Shown here piece by piece: positions 47,670-56,458 of a stretch of DNA of 64,000 nt (positions are counted from its first letter, which is position 1; the number at the start of each line of letters is the position of its first letter). Under the pieces are notes generated by a model that saw nothing but the letters and a program-made list of their open reading frames with translations, was not told where the DNA came from and did no database searches. Source of the stretch: CALBTQ01 sp036725605 (GTDB taxonomy: Bacteria > Lernaellota > Lernaellaia > Lernaellales > Lernaellaceae); the NCBI GenBank assembly GCA_036725605.1, contig DAIMDW010000026.1:38020-102019 (forward strand). Direction: 5' to 3'. A program made the position numbers and the translations under genes.

Positions 47670-49820
47670 TTATCCTTTATCGCTGTCGGAACTGGAGCTG
47701 CGCCGCCGTTTCACGCGCTTGCGCACGACCTTTTCCTGGCCGTCCTCGTCGCCTTCGCGCGAGCGATAATGATAGTAGTAATAATAATAACGATAGCCCG
47801 CGCCGCGGATGTTGAAGTCGTTGAGCACCGAGCCCAGCACGTGCGTGCCCACGTCGGTCAACTGCCGCACCGCCTTGGATAGAATCTCGCGGGTGGTCTT
47901 GCCCGCCTTGGCGATGAGCACGACGCCCTCGACGGTCTTGGACATAACCACCGCGTCGGTCACCGCGACGACCGGCGGCGAATCGTAAAGCACCAGGTCG
48001 TAACGGTTGGCCAGGTCGTCACTGATTTCGCGCATGCGCGGCGAGCCCAGCAACTCCGACGGGTTGGGCGGAATCGGGCCGCAGGGAATCAGGTCGACCC
48101 CGGGCACTTCGGTGTGGATGATCACCTCTTCGGTGGTCGACTCGCCCATGATCAGGTTGGTTAGACCGCGTTTGCGCGGCACGTTGAAGGCGCGGTGCAG
48201 GCGCGGGCGCCGCAAGTCGGAATCGACGATCAGCACGCGCTTGCCGCCCTGGGCGAAAATGATACCCAGGTTGATCACCGCGGTCGACTTGCCTTCCTGC
48301 GGGCCGGCCGAGGTGACCAGCAGCCGGCGCAGACTCATGCCGGCGCTGCTGAAGATGATGTTCGTGCGGATCGAGCGGCAGCTTTCGGTGACCGAACTCT
48401 TCGGGTAGCGATAGGTGAACAGCTCGTCGTGAGTGCTTTCCTCGTCGGCCGAGAAACTGGGGATGATGCCCAGAAACGGCACGTTCACGGTGCGCTCGAG
48501 GTCCTCGCTGGTCTTGATCGTCGTGTCGAGGTATTCGAGCAAAAACGCCAGGCCGACGCCGCCGAGCAGACCCAGCAACGCGCCGAGCATCACGTTCATG
48601 CGCTTGCGCGGGCGGATCGGATTCTTGGGCTCCAACGCCGGTTCGATCACGCGGATGTTGTTGGCGCTGAGCGTTTTGGTGATTTCCGTTTCCTTCTGGC
48701 GTTTCTGCAATTCGTCGTACAGTTCGCCTTCGGCCGTCGCGCCGCGCTTTTTGATGCGGTAGGCGATTTCCAGCCGCTGCAGGTCCAGCGCTTCCTTTTT
48801 GGCTTCTTCCAGTTCCTGTTCCAGTTTCTTTTCGCGGCTCAGGTCGCGCTGGTAGGTGGTTTGCAGACCGCCGACGATCACGCCGACTTCATCGTCGATA
48901 TCCTTGGTGAGCTGGTCGATCTGGTTCTGGATCTTCTGGAAGCCCGGGTGATCCGGCTTCCATTTTTTGCTCATTTTGCTCTTTTCCTTTTGGAGCAAAA
49001 CCAGCTCTTCTTTCAGGTTCTGGATCAGCTCGTTGGCGATGACCTCGGGGATCGACAGCGCATCGCCGCTCTTTTGGGCGGCGACCGCCTTTTGGTAGTT
49101 GATCTGGCTGGCGATCAGGCTGCGCTTGGCGTCGGTGACCGCGTCCGAGAGCGTCTGCACGCGTTGGTTGACGATGTTCTGCCGCTCTTCGAAGCTGACG
49201 ATGTTGTGCTCGCGCAGGAAGTTGATCAGTTCCTCTTCGGCTTCCTGCACCAGACGCGCCCGGTCGCTCTGCTCGCGGCCCAACCAGGTGAGCGCCTCTT
49301 TGGAGGCTTCGAACTTGTTGGTCAGGTTCTGCTCGCGGTAGACGTCGGCGAGCGTGTTGGCGATATCGGCGGCCAGTTTTTTGTTGTGGAATTCGACGCT
49401 GATGGCCACAAGCTGACTGTTTTTGATCGGCTGAATCTGCACCATGTTGATCAGCAGTTGGGCCTTGTCTTTTTCCAGCGCGTGCTCGAAGGGCGGCTGC
49501 GTGTCCAGTTGCAGGCGGCGGATGACCTCTTCCGCCACGGGCCGGCTGCGGATGATGCGGAACTGCGTTTCGTAGTATTCCTTGGAGGCCCAGTAGTTTT
49601 GCGAGCCGAGGGCGACGACTTCCTTGAAGCCGATGATGTTGGGCGCCTCGGTTTCGATCTGAATGACGGCGACGGCTTTGTAGATGGGCGTTTGCATCAG
49701 CGTGGCGAAGGTGACGACGATGGTGACGACCAGGAAGAAAATGAGGATCGTCCAGCGCCGTTTGTAGAGCACCTTGCCCAGTTCGGCGAAGTTGATCGCC
49801 GCGGTCGCCCGGTTCGCCAC
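47670..49820 (-). CDS. Polysaccharide co-polymerase / bacterial tyrosine kinase (Wzc-like)
   Basis: A 716-residue protein. It has a first membrane helix near residues 23-45, a Wzz-type periplasmic region with long coiled coils (about 150-370), a second helix preceded by NPIRPRKRMN, and a cytoplasmic BY-kinase domain with Walker A AGPQEGKST (K511), Walker A' VLIVDSDLRRPRLH and Walker B YDLVLYDSPPV. The tail has the tyrosine cluster YRYYYYYYHYR near residues 676-687, the expected autophosphorylation region, followed by a basic/Ser-rich end. It controls chain length and export together with the Wza-like protein. It starts with GTG after GGAGG. Confidence 0.94.
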   Translation of the reverse strand: MANRATAAINFAELGKVLYKRRWTILIFFLVVTIVVTFATLMQTPIYKAVAVIQIETEAPNIIGFKEVVALGSQNYWASKEYYETQFRIIRSRPVAEEVIRRLQLDTQPPFEHALEKDKAQLLINMVQIQPIKNSQLVAISVEFHNKKLAADIANTLADVYREQNLTNKFEASKEALTWLGREQSDRARLVQEAEEELINFLREHNIVSFEERQNIVNQRVQTLSDAVTDAKRSLIASQINYQKAVAAQKSGDALSIPEVIANELIQNLKEELVLLQKEKSKMSKKWKPDHPGFQKIQNQIDQLTKDIDDEVGVIVGGLQTTYQRDLSREKKLEQELEEAKKEALDLQRLEIAYRIKKRGATAEGELYDELQKRQKETEITKTLSANNIRVIEPALEPKNPIRPRKRMNVMLGALLGLLGGVGLAFLLEYLDTTIKTSEDLERTVNVPFLGIIPSFSADEESTHDELFTYRYPKSSVTESCRSIRTNIIFSSAGMSLRRLLVTSAGPQEGKSTAVINLGIIFAQGGKRVLIVDSDLRRPRLHRAFNVPRKRGLTNLIMGESTTEEVIIHTEVPGVDLIPCGPIPPNPSELLGSPRMREISDDLANRYDLVLYDSPPVVAVTDAVVMSKTVEGVVLIAKAGKTTREILSKAVRQLTDVGTHVLGSVLNDFNIRGAGYRYYYYYYHYRSREGDEDGQEKVVRKRVKRRRSSSSDSDKG

Positions 49821-49832
49821 GGAAGCTTCCTC

Positions 49833-50717
49833 CTACAGCCAGCGCCGTTTGATCACGATGACGTCGTCGGGTTCCAGCACCAGATCCTTGCTGGTGTCGC
49901 TCATGATCGCCTTGAGTTTCAGCTTGAAACGCTTTTCCTGCCCGTCCACCTTGCGGGTGACGGTGATCGTGTTGGAAGCCATTTGCGTGGTGCCGCCGGC
50001 CAGCGAGATCGCCTGCAGCAGCGTGAGGCCCTCGTCGTAGGGCACGCCGCCGGGCCGCGCCACTTCGCCCAACACGTAGACCTTCTTCATTTTGGGAATG
50101 TAGAGCACGTCGCCGGATTTGAGCAGGCGGTTCTGCGAGGTGTCGCCCTCGTCGATCAGCTTGCGGCCGTCGATGACTTCCGGCGGTTCGATCCCGGCGC
50201 GGCGCAGTTCCTCTTCGCCGGCCTCCGAGCCGGACTGTTCGATCATCTGGCGCAGGCGGGCCGGGTCGGCGCTGCCGCGCATCAACAAAATGCGGCGGGA
50301 GCCGTCTTCGCTCAGGCCGCCGGCCTTGGAGATCACTTCGAGCACGGTCGTCGGGCCGGTCAGGGCGAAAAAGCCGGGTTTGCGCACCGAACCGAGCACG
50401 TAAACGACGTGCGCTTTGTATTCCTTGACCTCGATGGTGACTTGCGGATCGACCAGGAATTGCGCGCCCAGCGCTTCTTCGAGCGCCTTTTCGGCTTCCT
50501 GCACGGTCAGGCCGCCGACCTTGAACGAGCGCACGAGCGGAAAGCGGATGGTGCCGTCGCTTTGCACGGTGACCACGCGCTCGAGGTCGGCCTCGTCGTA
50601 GACGCTGATGCGCAGTTCGTCGCCCGGACCGATCTCATAGCCGCTCTGCGCCCAGGCGCAGATCGCCGTCGCGAGCACCACTAGCAGGACAAAAATTTTG
50701 ACGCGGTTCGTGTACAT
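49833..50717 (-). CDS. Wza-like polysaccharide export protein
   Basis: A 294-residue periplasmic/outer-membrane protein with a signal peptide (cleavage near AWAQS) and a polysaccharide biosynthesis/export domain starting YEIGPGDELRISVYDEADL. Two SLBB domains follow (VYVLGSVRKPG and VYVLGEVARPGG). There is no lipobox cysteine, so it is not the classical Wza lipoprotein and may need a separate outer-membrane channel, perhaps the adjacent barrel. Its ATG overlaps the last base of the barrel gene's stop. Confidence 0.92.
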   Translation of the reverse strand: MYTNRVKIFVLLVVLATAICAWAQSGYEIGPGDELRISVYDEADLERVVTVQSDGTIRFPLVRSFKVGGLTVQEAEKALEEALGAQFLVDPQVTIEVKEYKAHVVYVLGSVRKPGFFALTGPTTVLEVISKAGGLSEDGSRRILLMRGSADPARLRQMIEQSGSEAGEEELRRAGIEPPEVIDGRKLIDEGDTSQNRLLKSGDVLYIPKMKKVYVLGEVARPGGVPYDEGLTLLQAISLAGGTTQMASNTITVTRKVDGQEKRFKLKLKAIMSDTSKDLVLEPDDVIVIKRRWL

Positions 50718-51943
50718 TAAAACTGAGCTTGTAAATGGATTAGGGCGACGTTGCGTGTGCTGGTTTCGCGAACGTCGTCGTCATCATACAGCTTATGCTC
50801 GATTTTGTACCCGCCGCCGATGAAGAGCCAATAGACAAAACGGAACGTAACGTCGACGCTGCCCTGGATGAAATCCTCGTGCCGCGGCAACGGTTCGGAA
50901 AATTCGTTGTATTGGTAACTGCCGAAGGCCGAGGTCAACAACCGCGAACCCCACAACCGCGCGAAGCGCAAGTAGCCTTCGTGCGTGATGAAGTAGTTGG
51001 TGTTGGTCGCGTCGCGCCAGTAGTGGCGATAGCCGCCGGTCAGTTGGGTTTGGCTCGGGAACATGGCGGTGAGTTCGGCGTCGGCCAGCCAGGTGCCCAG
51101 GTCTTCGTTTTCCTGGTAATCGGCGGCCGCCCACCCGCCTTTGATCGTCATGATCAGGTGGGTGGTGATCTGACCCTGCAGGCCGCCTTTGGCCCACCAG
51201 TTGGTCGAATCGTACGCCTGGATGCTGTCGTAATCGATGATGCCGTAACCGCCCTGGGCGACCAGCGCGGTCAACGGGAAGAATTTGAGGCGCAGTTCGC
51301 CGTCGACGTACTGGCCCATTTTATCGAACTCCTCGTACTCATCGTATTGGTCGAGGATATTGGTGTAAGCGGCGCGGATAAACAGGTTGTCTTCCGGCCC
51401 GTGGCGATAGCCGAGCCAGCCGCTGCCCTCGTTGTGGATCTGGCTGCCGCGCAGGTAATCGGCGAACTGGTCGGTTTCCTCGTAGGTTTCCATGATCGAG
51501 TAATCGTCGCGCGCGCCGACCATCAACCCGAAGGGCGCATTGTAATCCAGCAGCCCGGAGTAGTTGTGGTTGGTGGCGTTCAGATCGTCGTGCCGGTTGT
51601 CCGGATCGTCGGTGCCCAGATAGGTATCGTTGTAGAAACGATAGCCGACCTTGGCCAGGAACGTCGGCCAGGTCAGGTTGAAGGTGATCGCCGGCATAAC
51701 GTTAAGCACCATGTCGCTTTCGATATCCTGCGGAATGCTGCGGTCGTTTTCAGGTCGATAGTTGTTGGGCACGAAATACACATTGTCGTCGTAACGCAAT
51801 GCGGTGTACATCGATGGATGGATGGAGAACACGCCAAAGCGGATCCCCTCCGTCAACTCCTCGGCAACAGACGAACCGGCAGCGCAAAGGATAATGCATA
51901 TCAGGAAAATGCATGTACCATTACGTAATGCGTTCTGCCCCAT
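50717..51943 (-). CDS. Outer-membrane beta-barrel of the polysaccharide locus (BBP2-like)
   Basis: A 408-residue exported barrel with a signal peptide ending SSVAEE and a sequence dominated by Tyr/Trp-rich amphipathic strands. It starts FSIHPSMYTALRYDDNVYF, typical of the putative beta-barrel porin 2 family found in exopolysaccharide loci, and ends in QAQF. It may form the outer-membrane exit channel working with the Wza-like protein. An upstream ATG in another frame precedes the real start. Confidence 0.8.
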   Translation of the reverse strand: MGQNALRNGTCIFLICIILCAAGSSVAEELTEGIRFGVFSIHPSMYTALRYDDNVYFVPNNYRPENDRSIPQDIESDMVLNVMPAITFNLTWPTFLAKVGYRFYNDTYLGTDDPDNRHDDLNATNHNYSGLLDYNAPFGLMVGARDDYSIMETYEETDQFADYLRGSQIHNEGSGWLGYRHGPEDNLFIRAAYTNILDQYDEYEEFDKMGQYVDGELRLKFFPLTALVAQGGYGIIDYDSIQAYDSTNWWAKGGLQGQITTHLIMTIKGGWAAADYQENEDLGTWLADAELTAMFPSQTQLTGGYRHYWRDATNTNYFITHEGYLRFARLWGSRLLTSAFGSYQYNEFSEPLPRHEDFIQGSVDVTFRFVYWLFIGGGYKIEHKLYDDDDVRETSTRNVALIHLQAQF

Positions 51944-52002
51944 TCATTTACCTCAAACAAATCGCCACGAATGGCTCGGCCGAAAAAAACCAGGCCAAAA
52001 AC

Positions 52003-52557
52003 TTATCCTTCTTCGTCTTCTTCGCTTACCGGTCCGGGAGTGAACTCGTTGGGCAGCGGTTCGGGCGCGGTCGGTTCCTGACCATGCTGGGTCGGATCCT
52101 GCGCCATTTCGTTTTCCAACGTGCCGATCCACTCCTCGAGGGTTTCGACGAACCCGCCTTCGGCATTGATATTATTGAAACAATTCTCGACCATTTTGAT
52201 CAGCTGCAACGCGAGCTGCCGGTTGTGCTGCAAGCGAGCGAAGGTCTCCTGCGCCTCGGCCGTGCGCTGCTGCATGGAGAACGCGCGCAGCTTCTGCAGC
52301 AGACCGTCGGACTCGGCGATGAGTTTCTTCAGGCTGGTCAGCCGATCGCCGATGCACTCGATCTTGCGCGTATTCTGTTCCTGGCGCGCCTGCAGCAGTT
52401 CCTGGTCCATGCGCTTGGCCATCTCGTTGAGCATTGCCAGCGTGCTCTTGCTGCTCTCGATCATGTTGGTTTTGCCGGGTTCCTCGTTGGCGGCCAATAC
52501 GATGACCGCCGCCGCAACCATCAGCAACACCACCGTCAGGGCTATCAACCGTTTCAT
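52003..52557 (-). CDS. Periplasmic coiled-coil protein of unknown function
   Basis: 184 residues with a signal peptide or anchor (LIALTVVLLMVAAAVIVLA) and a heptad-rich helical middle (about residues 35-135) with two isolated cysteines (IECIGD and ENCFN). The tail is acidic and Pro-rich. No family is recognised. The start overlaps a 58-residue upstream small ORF (ATGA). It lies at the junction of the envelope motor cluster and the polysaccharide locus. Confidence 0.65.
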   Translation of the reverse strand: MKRLIALTVVLLMVAAAVIVLAANEEPGKTNMIESSKSTLAMLNEMAKRMDQELLQARQEQNTRKIECIGDRLTSLKKLIAESDGLLQKLRAFSMQQRTAEAQETFARLQHNRQLALQLIKMVENCFNNINAEGGFVETLEEWIGTLENEMAQDPTQHGQEPTAPEPLPNEFTPGPVSEEDEEG

Positions 52558-52730
52558 GCTTCACCCCCCGACGCCGATCCGGCGTACGTTTGTGGAGCAA
52601 CCGCTCCGGTGGGGCCTGCCAATTCGATTCGATCCGACGATCCACAGGCAAGGCAAAGCGCCGCGACGCGGCAGCCCGACGGCTGCGCTCCCGTACTCAC
52701 GCCGATGCGGCGTTCGCTCTTGCTCAACAT
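52554..52730 (-). CDS. Candidate small protein (58 aa), Cys-containing
   Basis: ATG 52730 lies a few bases after GAGGA. The frame runs 58 codons to a TGA that overlaps the ATG of the next gene (ATGA), as in many genuine pairs of this locus. Its product contains GCRVAALCLACG with a CxxC pair and an Ala/Gly-rich end. It occupies the whole gap after the FHA-TonB gene. No homologue is recognised. Confidence 0.5.
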   Translation of the reverse strand: MLSKSERRIGVSTGAQPSGCRVAALCLACGSSDRIELAGPTGAVAPQTYAGSASGGEA

Positions 52731-52747
52731 TCGTTCCTCGTTTCCGC

Positions 52748-54046
52748 TTACTCGGCCGGCGTGAAGACGAACGAGTAGGACACGGTGACCGTGCCTTCGT
52801 CCGGCGGTGGGAACCGCCACCGCTGCACGCGCCGGCAGACGCAGCTGGAAATCAACGTATTGCCCATCGAGTCGCTGGTGACCGAACAGCCGCTCACCGC
52901 GCCCGACGAACCGATGATGAACTGAATGCGCACGGTCCCTTTCAGCGAGGGATTCACGCGCAGTTGCATTTCGTAGCAATGGCGCACGCCGCCCAGGTAC
53001 CGGCGGATGGTGCTGCTCACGGCCGCTTTGTCGATCTTGCCCGACACGCCGCCGGACTTGGTGGACATCTTGGCGCTCACCTTGTGCTCGGTGCGCGAGC
53101 CGGTGCCCTTCGAGCCGCCGCTGCCGATCGAGCCGATGTCGCCGATGCCCACGCCCGAACCCGAGCCCGTGCCGCCGGCGCCGCCGCCGCGCGTGCCTGA
53201 ACCGATGCCTTCGTCGCCGGCCCGGCCGACGCGCACGCCGCCGATGCTGTTGAGGGCGTCTTCCAGGTTGCCGCCCAGACCGGAGTCGGACAGCAGGTCG
53301 GCCACGGTGCCGTTTTTCGCGCCAGCGCGGGTGATCAACGCGAGGATGCCGCGGTTTTCGACGCCTTTATCGGCGCCGCCGCCGCCACCGCCGCCACCGC
53401 CGCCGGGCTTTTTGGTAATTTCTTCGTCTTCCGGCTCTTCCTCTTCCTCGGGCATGACGATGTCTTCGGCCTGGACGACCTGAATGAAGCGTTCGGCGTC
53501 CAGCGGCATTTCATCGATGTCGCTCAAGGGGATCGAGTTCAGATAGAGGATCAGGCTGGTGTGCAACAACGCGCTGATGAGCAACACCACCATGAAGAAC
53601 AAATCGAAATTCCGGAACAGACCGGCTTTGAGCTCTTTGGGCAACTGCATGATCGGCGGAGCCGGCGGAGGCGGCACCAACTGGAACAGTACGGTGCTGC
53701 GGCCGACCGTGATCTTGCCCTTGCTCTCCTTGGCCAGAATGATTTCATAGCCTTTGACCGACTTTTTCGCCAGGCCCGACTCGATCGCTTCCGCAAAATC
53801 TATCGTTTTATAATCGATCTGCAAACGACCCGACATGCCTTCCAGGACGTTGAGTTTGTACCCCTGGTTGGTATGCTCCAAGAGCATATGCCGGCGCGGA
53901 ATGTTCGGTTCGGCGATGGAGAGGGTATTGCTCGGATCCAAGCCGATCGTCACCCCGGCCTTATCGCCCAGGGTGCTGTCCTCGATGAGTTTGCCATCCT
54001 GGACCAGCCCGATTTTGAGAACCCTGTTCATCTCCGCTGATGGCAT
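52748..54046 (-). CDS. FHA-TonB energy transducer (GltG/GltJ-AgmX-like)
   Basis: A 432-residue single-pass protein. Residues about 10-125 look like a cytoplasmic FHA domain (VTIGLDPSNTLSI, IPRRHMLLE). A Pro-rich stretch and a membrane helix (FFMVVLLISALLHTSLILYL) follow, then an acidic segment and a long Gly-rich periplasmic linker. The AgmX/PglI-type TonB-like C-terminal domain is RRYLGGVRHCYEMQLRVNP ... VQRWRFPPP with paired cysteines. It matches the plan of the Myxococcus gliding proteins GltG/GltJ, which link the inner-membrane motor to the periplasm. ATG 54046 has GGAAA upstream; ATG 54031 is an alternative. Confidence 0.82.
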   Translation of the reverse strand: MPSAEMNRVLKIGLVQDGKLIEDSTLGDKAGVTIGLDPSNTLSIAEPNIPRRHMLLEHTNQGYKLNVLEGMSGRLQIDYKTIDFAEAIESGLAKKSVKGYEIILAKESKGKITVGRSTVLFQLVPPPPAPPIMQLPKELKAGLFRNFDLFFMVVLLISALLHTSLILYLNSIPLSDIDEMPLDAERFIQVVQAEDIVMPEEEEEPEDEEITKKPGGGGGGGGGGADKGVENRGILALITRAGAKNGTVADLLSDSGLGGNLEDALNSIGGVRVGRAGDEGIGSGTRGGGAGGTGSGSGVGIGDIGSIGSGGSKGTGSRTEHKVSAKMSTKSGGVSGKIDKAAVSSTIRRYLGGVRHCYEMQLRVNPSLKGTVRIQFIIGSSGAVSGCSVTSDSMGNTLISSCVCRRVQRWRFPPPDEGTVTVSYSFVFTPAE

Positions 54047-54094
54047 CTCGTGTTTCCTTTCTCCGCTACATGGCCCGGTCAGTCGCCTTGGCCG

Positions 54095-54610
54095 TTATTC
54101 CTCGATCTTGTAGGCCAGGAATTTGATCTCGCCGAATTCGGCTTTACCGGCGGTTACCAGGGCCTTGACCAACAGTTTGTAGGGAATCGTCTTGTGTGCC
54201 TGAATGGTGATCTGTCCGGTGAATTCCCGGTTCTGCCGCGCCGCAATGGCTTTTCCCATTTCCGCTTCCTTGCGCAGCATTTTGTCCACATTGGGAATCA
54301 CCAATTCGGTGGGCTCGACCCCTTTGATTTCATAGGTGGCGGAATCCACCTCGGCGACCACCTTGCCTTGCACCACGATGGCGTTGGCGGCGACGATCAT
54401 CTGCACCGACTCCAGCGGTTGCTTGGTATTGACGCTTTCGGGCAAATGCAGCATTTCCGACGGGTTGACCTGAAACTCGACCGCGGAATAGGTCTGCAGC
54501 AGAAAGATCAAAATGACCGTCATCAGGTCGATCAAGCTAGTCAGTCGCAACTGCTCGACCGGCTTTTTCTTCAGTTGAATACGCTTACGTTTGGTCGCGG
54601 CAAAAGCCAT
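54095..54610 (-). CDS. exbD: ExbD/TolR-family protein 1
   Basis: A 171-residue protein with one N-terminal membrane helix (LTSLIDLMTVILIFLLQTY) that carries the conserved proton-carrying aspartate, D28, followed by a periplasmic domain. It works with the ExbB-type channel downstream in the transcript order (55429-56085) to use proton motive force, as AglQ/AglS do in Myxococcus. A GGAG site lies nine bases before the ATG, immediately after a 59-codon small ORF. Confidence 0.88.
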   Translation of the reverse strand: MAFAATKRKRIQLKKKPVEQLRLTSLIDLMTVILIFLLQTYSAVEFQVNPSEMLHLPESVNTKQPLESVQMIVAANAIVVQGKVVAEVDSATYEIKGVEPTELVIPNVDKMLRKEAEMGKAIAARQNREFTGQITIQAHKTIPYKLLVKALVTAGKAEFGEIKFLAYKIEE

Positions 54611-54621
54611 CTTGCCAGCTC

Positions 54622-54801
54622 CTACACTTGATCCGCCGCACGGGCGGCGTGAAACGTCGTTATCACCAGGCGGGCCGGCGCCGGAGGCGCGGCCTCACCG
54701 TTCGAAATGGGTAGCACCTTGGTTCCATGGGCAGAGCGTACACCGGCATCGACGTTCCGCCGGGGCGGGAAACGGTCGATTTGTTTGCGCGGTTCGAACA
54801 T
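54622..54801 (-). CDS. Candidate small protein (59 aa) between the two ExbD genes
   Basis: ATG 54801 is preceded by GGAAGAGAAG and the frame runs 59 codons to TAG 54622, ending just before the ribosome site of the following exbD. The product starts MFEPRKQIDRFPPRRN, is basic at the N-terminus and Ala/Pro-rich later, and has no membrane helix. It fills an otherwise unexplained 200-bp gap in a tightly packed operon. No family is recognised. Confidence 0.5.
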   Translation of the reverse strand: MFEPRKQIDRFPPRRNVDAGVRSAHGTKVLPISNGEAAPPAPARLVITTFHAARAADQV

Positions 54802-54813
54802 ACGCTTCTCTTC

Positions 54814-55383
54814 CTACAACAGCGTTCCGGCCAGAATCGGATTGGGGAACAACAGTTCGTCCTCTTCCTCGCCGTTCGGCTTCTTCTTCTTGTACTTCCG
54901 GGCCAGGTCCATGATCTTGATGATCACGTCGTACTGAATCGTCTGCTCCGGCAGCAAAATCACGCTGAACTGTCCGGGGTACGCCTCTTTGATGCGCACC
55001 ATGACTTCCACCAGCTTGTCGAAGTCGAACTCGCCGTTCGGCATCTTTTCGATGATCGTCTTGGGCTTTTGCCCTTCCTCGGCCTGCTCGCCCGACACGT
55101 TGAGCACGCCGCCGTAACCGGCGACCGAGAACCCCTGCGCGGTGATCATCACCGTGAGGTTCAGGTGCTTCTCCTCCGGCGTGGGCGTCGGCGAGGAACT
55201 TTCAACCGTCGGGTTCGACTTGGTCGAAGCCGGGAGCGAGGTGTCGACGATCGTCAACTGCACGAAGCTCGCGGTCAGCAGCAGGAACGGAATCAGAATG
55301 CAGAATACGTTCATGATCGGCAGGAGGTTGATCTCCTGCAGATGCGATTTGCCACGCATTCTTTGGCTTGGGCGTCCTGCCAT
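54814..55383 (-). CDS. exbD: ExbD/TolR-family protein 2 with Asp-to-Asn change
   Basis: A 189-residue ExbD/TolR relative: a short cytoplasmic start, a membrane helix (INLLPIMNVFCILIPFLLL) and a periplasmic domain with a Ser/Pro/Thr linker. At the position of the conserved membrane aspartate (PLIDV in typical ExbD/TolR) this protein has PIMNV, so residue 25 is Asn. It therefore may not carry protons itself and could form a heteromeric pair with ExbD protein 1. Confidence 0.85.
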   Translation of the reverse strand: MAGRPSQRMRGKSHLQEINLLPIMNVFCILIPFLLLTASFVQLTIVDTSLPASTKSNPTVESSSPTPTPEEKHLNLTVMITAQGFSVAGYGGVLNVSGEQAEEGQKPKTIIEKMPNGEFDFDKLVEVMVRIKEAYPGQFSVILLPEQTIQYDVIIKIMDLARKYKKKKPNGEEEDELLFPNPILAGTLL

Positions 55384-55428
55384 GGGTTCTTCCTTTCCGT
55401 TAAACGCAAAGGTTCAAGCGTCCGCGCC

Positions 55429-56085
55429 TTAGCGCTTGGCCGCCTGCGCCTTGACGTTATCCTCCACCTGCCCCAACAGGTTGATCAGCTTCACCGAGTA
55501 CTCGTCGATCTCGTCGATGATCTTGGTCGTCTGCGCGTCGATGAACGCGTGCGCGAGCATCGTCGGGATGGCGACGACCAGACCGAACGCGGTGGTGTAC
55601 AACGCGATCGCGATACCACGGGTCAGAACCTTCTGTTTCTGGCTGGCTTCGACTTCGGCCACCGCTTTAAACGCGATGATGATGCCCAAGATCGTACCGA
55701 GCAGACCCAGCAAGGTGGCGACGTTGGCGATCACCTGCAGATAGCCGGTTCGTTTTTGCAGCCGCGGCAGCAGCTCGAGCGCCGCTTCGTCGACGGCGTT
55801 CTGAATCTCTTTCTGGCCGCGCCCGGCACGGGACAAGCCCGCTTTGAGCACCATGGCCAGCGCCGCGTTGGGGGCCGCGTTGCACAGTTGGACGGCACGG
55901 TCGTAGTTGCGCGCCTCGACCAACTTCTGGATCTTTTTCATAAACGCCGGTCCGGAAATGTTGTACCGGAAGATAATGAAAAAGAACCGTTCAATGACAA
56001 TGGCCAGGCTCAGAACCGAGAAGCCAGCGATGATGTACATGACGCCGCCGCCTTCGCGCATTGCCGTAATAATGATGCTACCCAT
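55429..56085 (-). CDS. exbB: ExbB/TolQ/MotA-family proton channel
   Basis: A 218-residue inner-membrane protein with three helices: N-terminal GGGVMYIIAGFSVLSLAIVIERF, then NVATLLGLLGTILGIIIAF, and LYTTAFGLVVAIPTMLAHAF, the last two containing the Thr residues of the TolQ/ExbB ion path. It resembles AglR of the Myxococcus gliding motor. ATG 56085 follows AGGAGGAA by seven bases; the longer frame to 56139 is not used. The 122-bp gap upstream holds nothing I recognise. Confidence 0.92.
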   Translation of the reverse strand: MGSIIITAMREGGGVMYIIAGFSVLSLAIVIERFFFIIFRYNISGPAFMKKIQKLVEARNYDRAVQLCNAAPNAALAMVLKAGLSRAGRGQKEIQNAVDEAALELLPRLQKRTGYLQVIANVATLLGLLGTILGIIIAFKAVAEVEASQKQKVLTRGIAIALYTTAFGLVVAIPTMLAHAFIDAQTTKIIDEIDEYSVKLINLLGQVEDNVKAQAAKR

Positions 56086-56207
56086 ATGTACGTTCCTCCT
56101 AACGTCAATCTCCCGCGGCCTTTCGCTCCGCGATGTCAACTCGCGCCGTCCGCCTCCTCACTGACCGGTCTGCCCGGATTTCCGGTCGGTCGCCGGACGA
56201 CAACCTT

Positions 56208-56441
56208 TTAAAACGGCTCTTCCTCGATCGAATTCTCGATCAAGTTGACGAAACTCATTCGTTTGGCTTGCAGGCCGAATTCCATGGTGGCGCGCTGGAT
56301 GATGTACGCCGCCTGCGGCCGTTGAATCTGGCCTTCGACGACGATCGGATCCAGCTCCATGAAGCCCTGCGCCAGCGCCAGGCCGGCGAAGGCACCGACA
56401 AGCAAGGCGAGGACAACCACGGTGATGGCGAACGCTTTCAT
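56208..56441 (-). CDS. Small exported protein of the envelope motor cluster
   Basis: A 77-residue protein with an N-terminal signal/anchor (ITVVVLALLVGAFAGLALA) and a short periplasmic part, DPIVVEGQIQRPQAAYIIQR, ending EEEPF. ATG 56441 has AGGAGG nine bases upstream. Similar small proteins occur beside TPR and Tol-like genes in myxobacteria as far as I recall; the function is unknown. It may bind the TPR proteins or the TonB-like domain. Confidence 0.68.
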   Translation of the reverse strand: MKAFAITVVVLALLVGAFAGLALAQGFMELDPIVVEGQIQRPQAAYIIQRATMEFGLQAKRMSFVNLIENSIEEEPF

Positions 56442-56458
56442 TGTCGCGCTCCTCCTGT

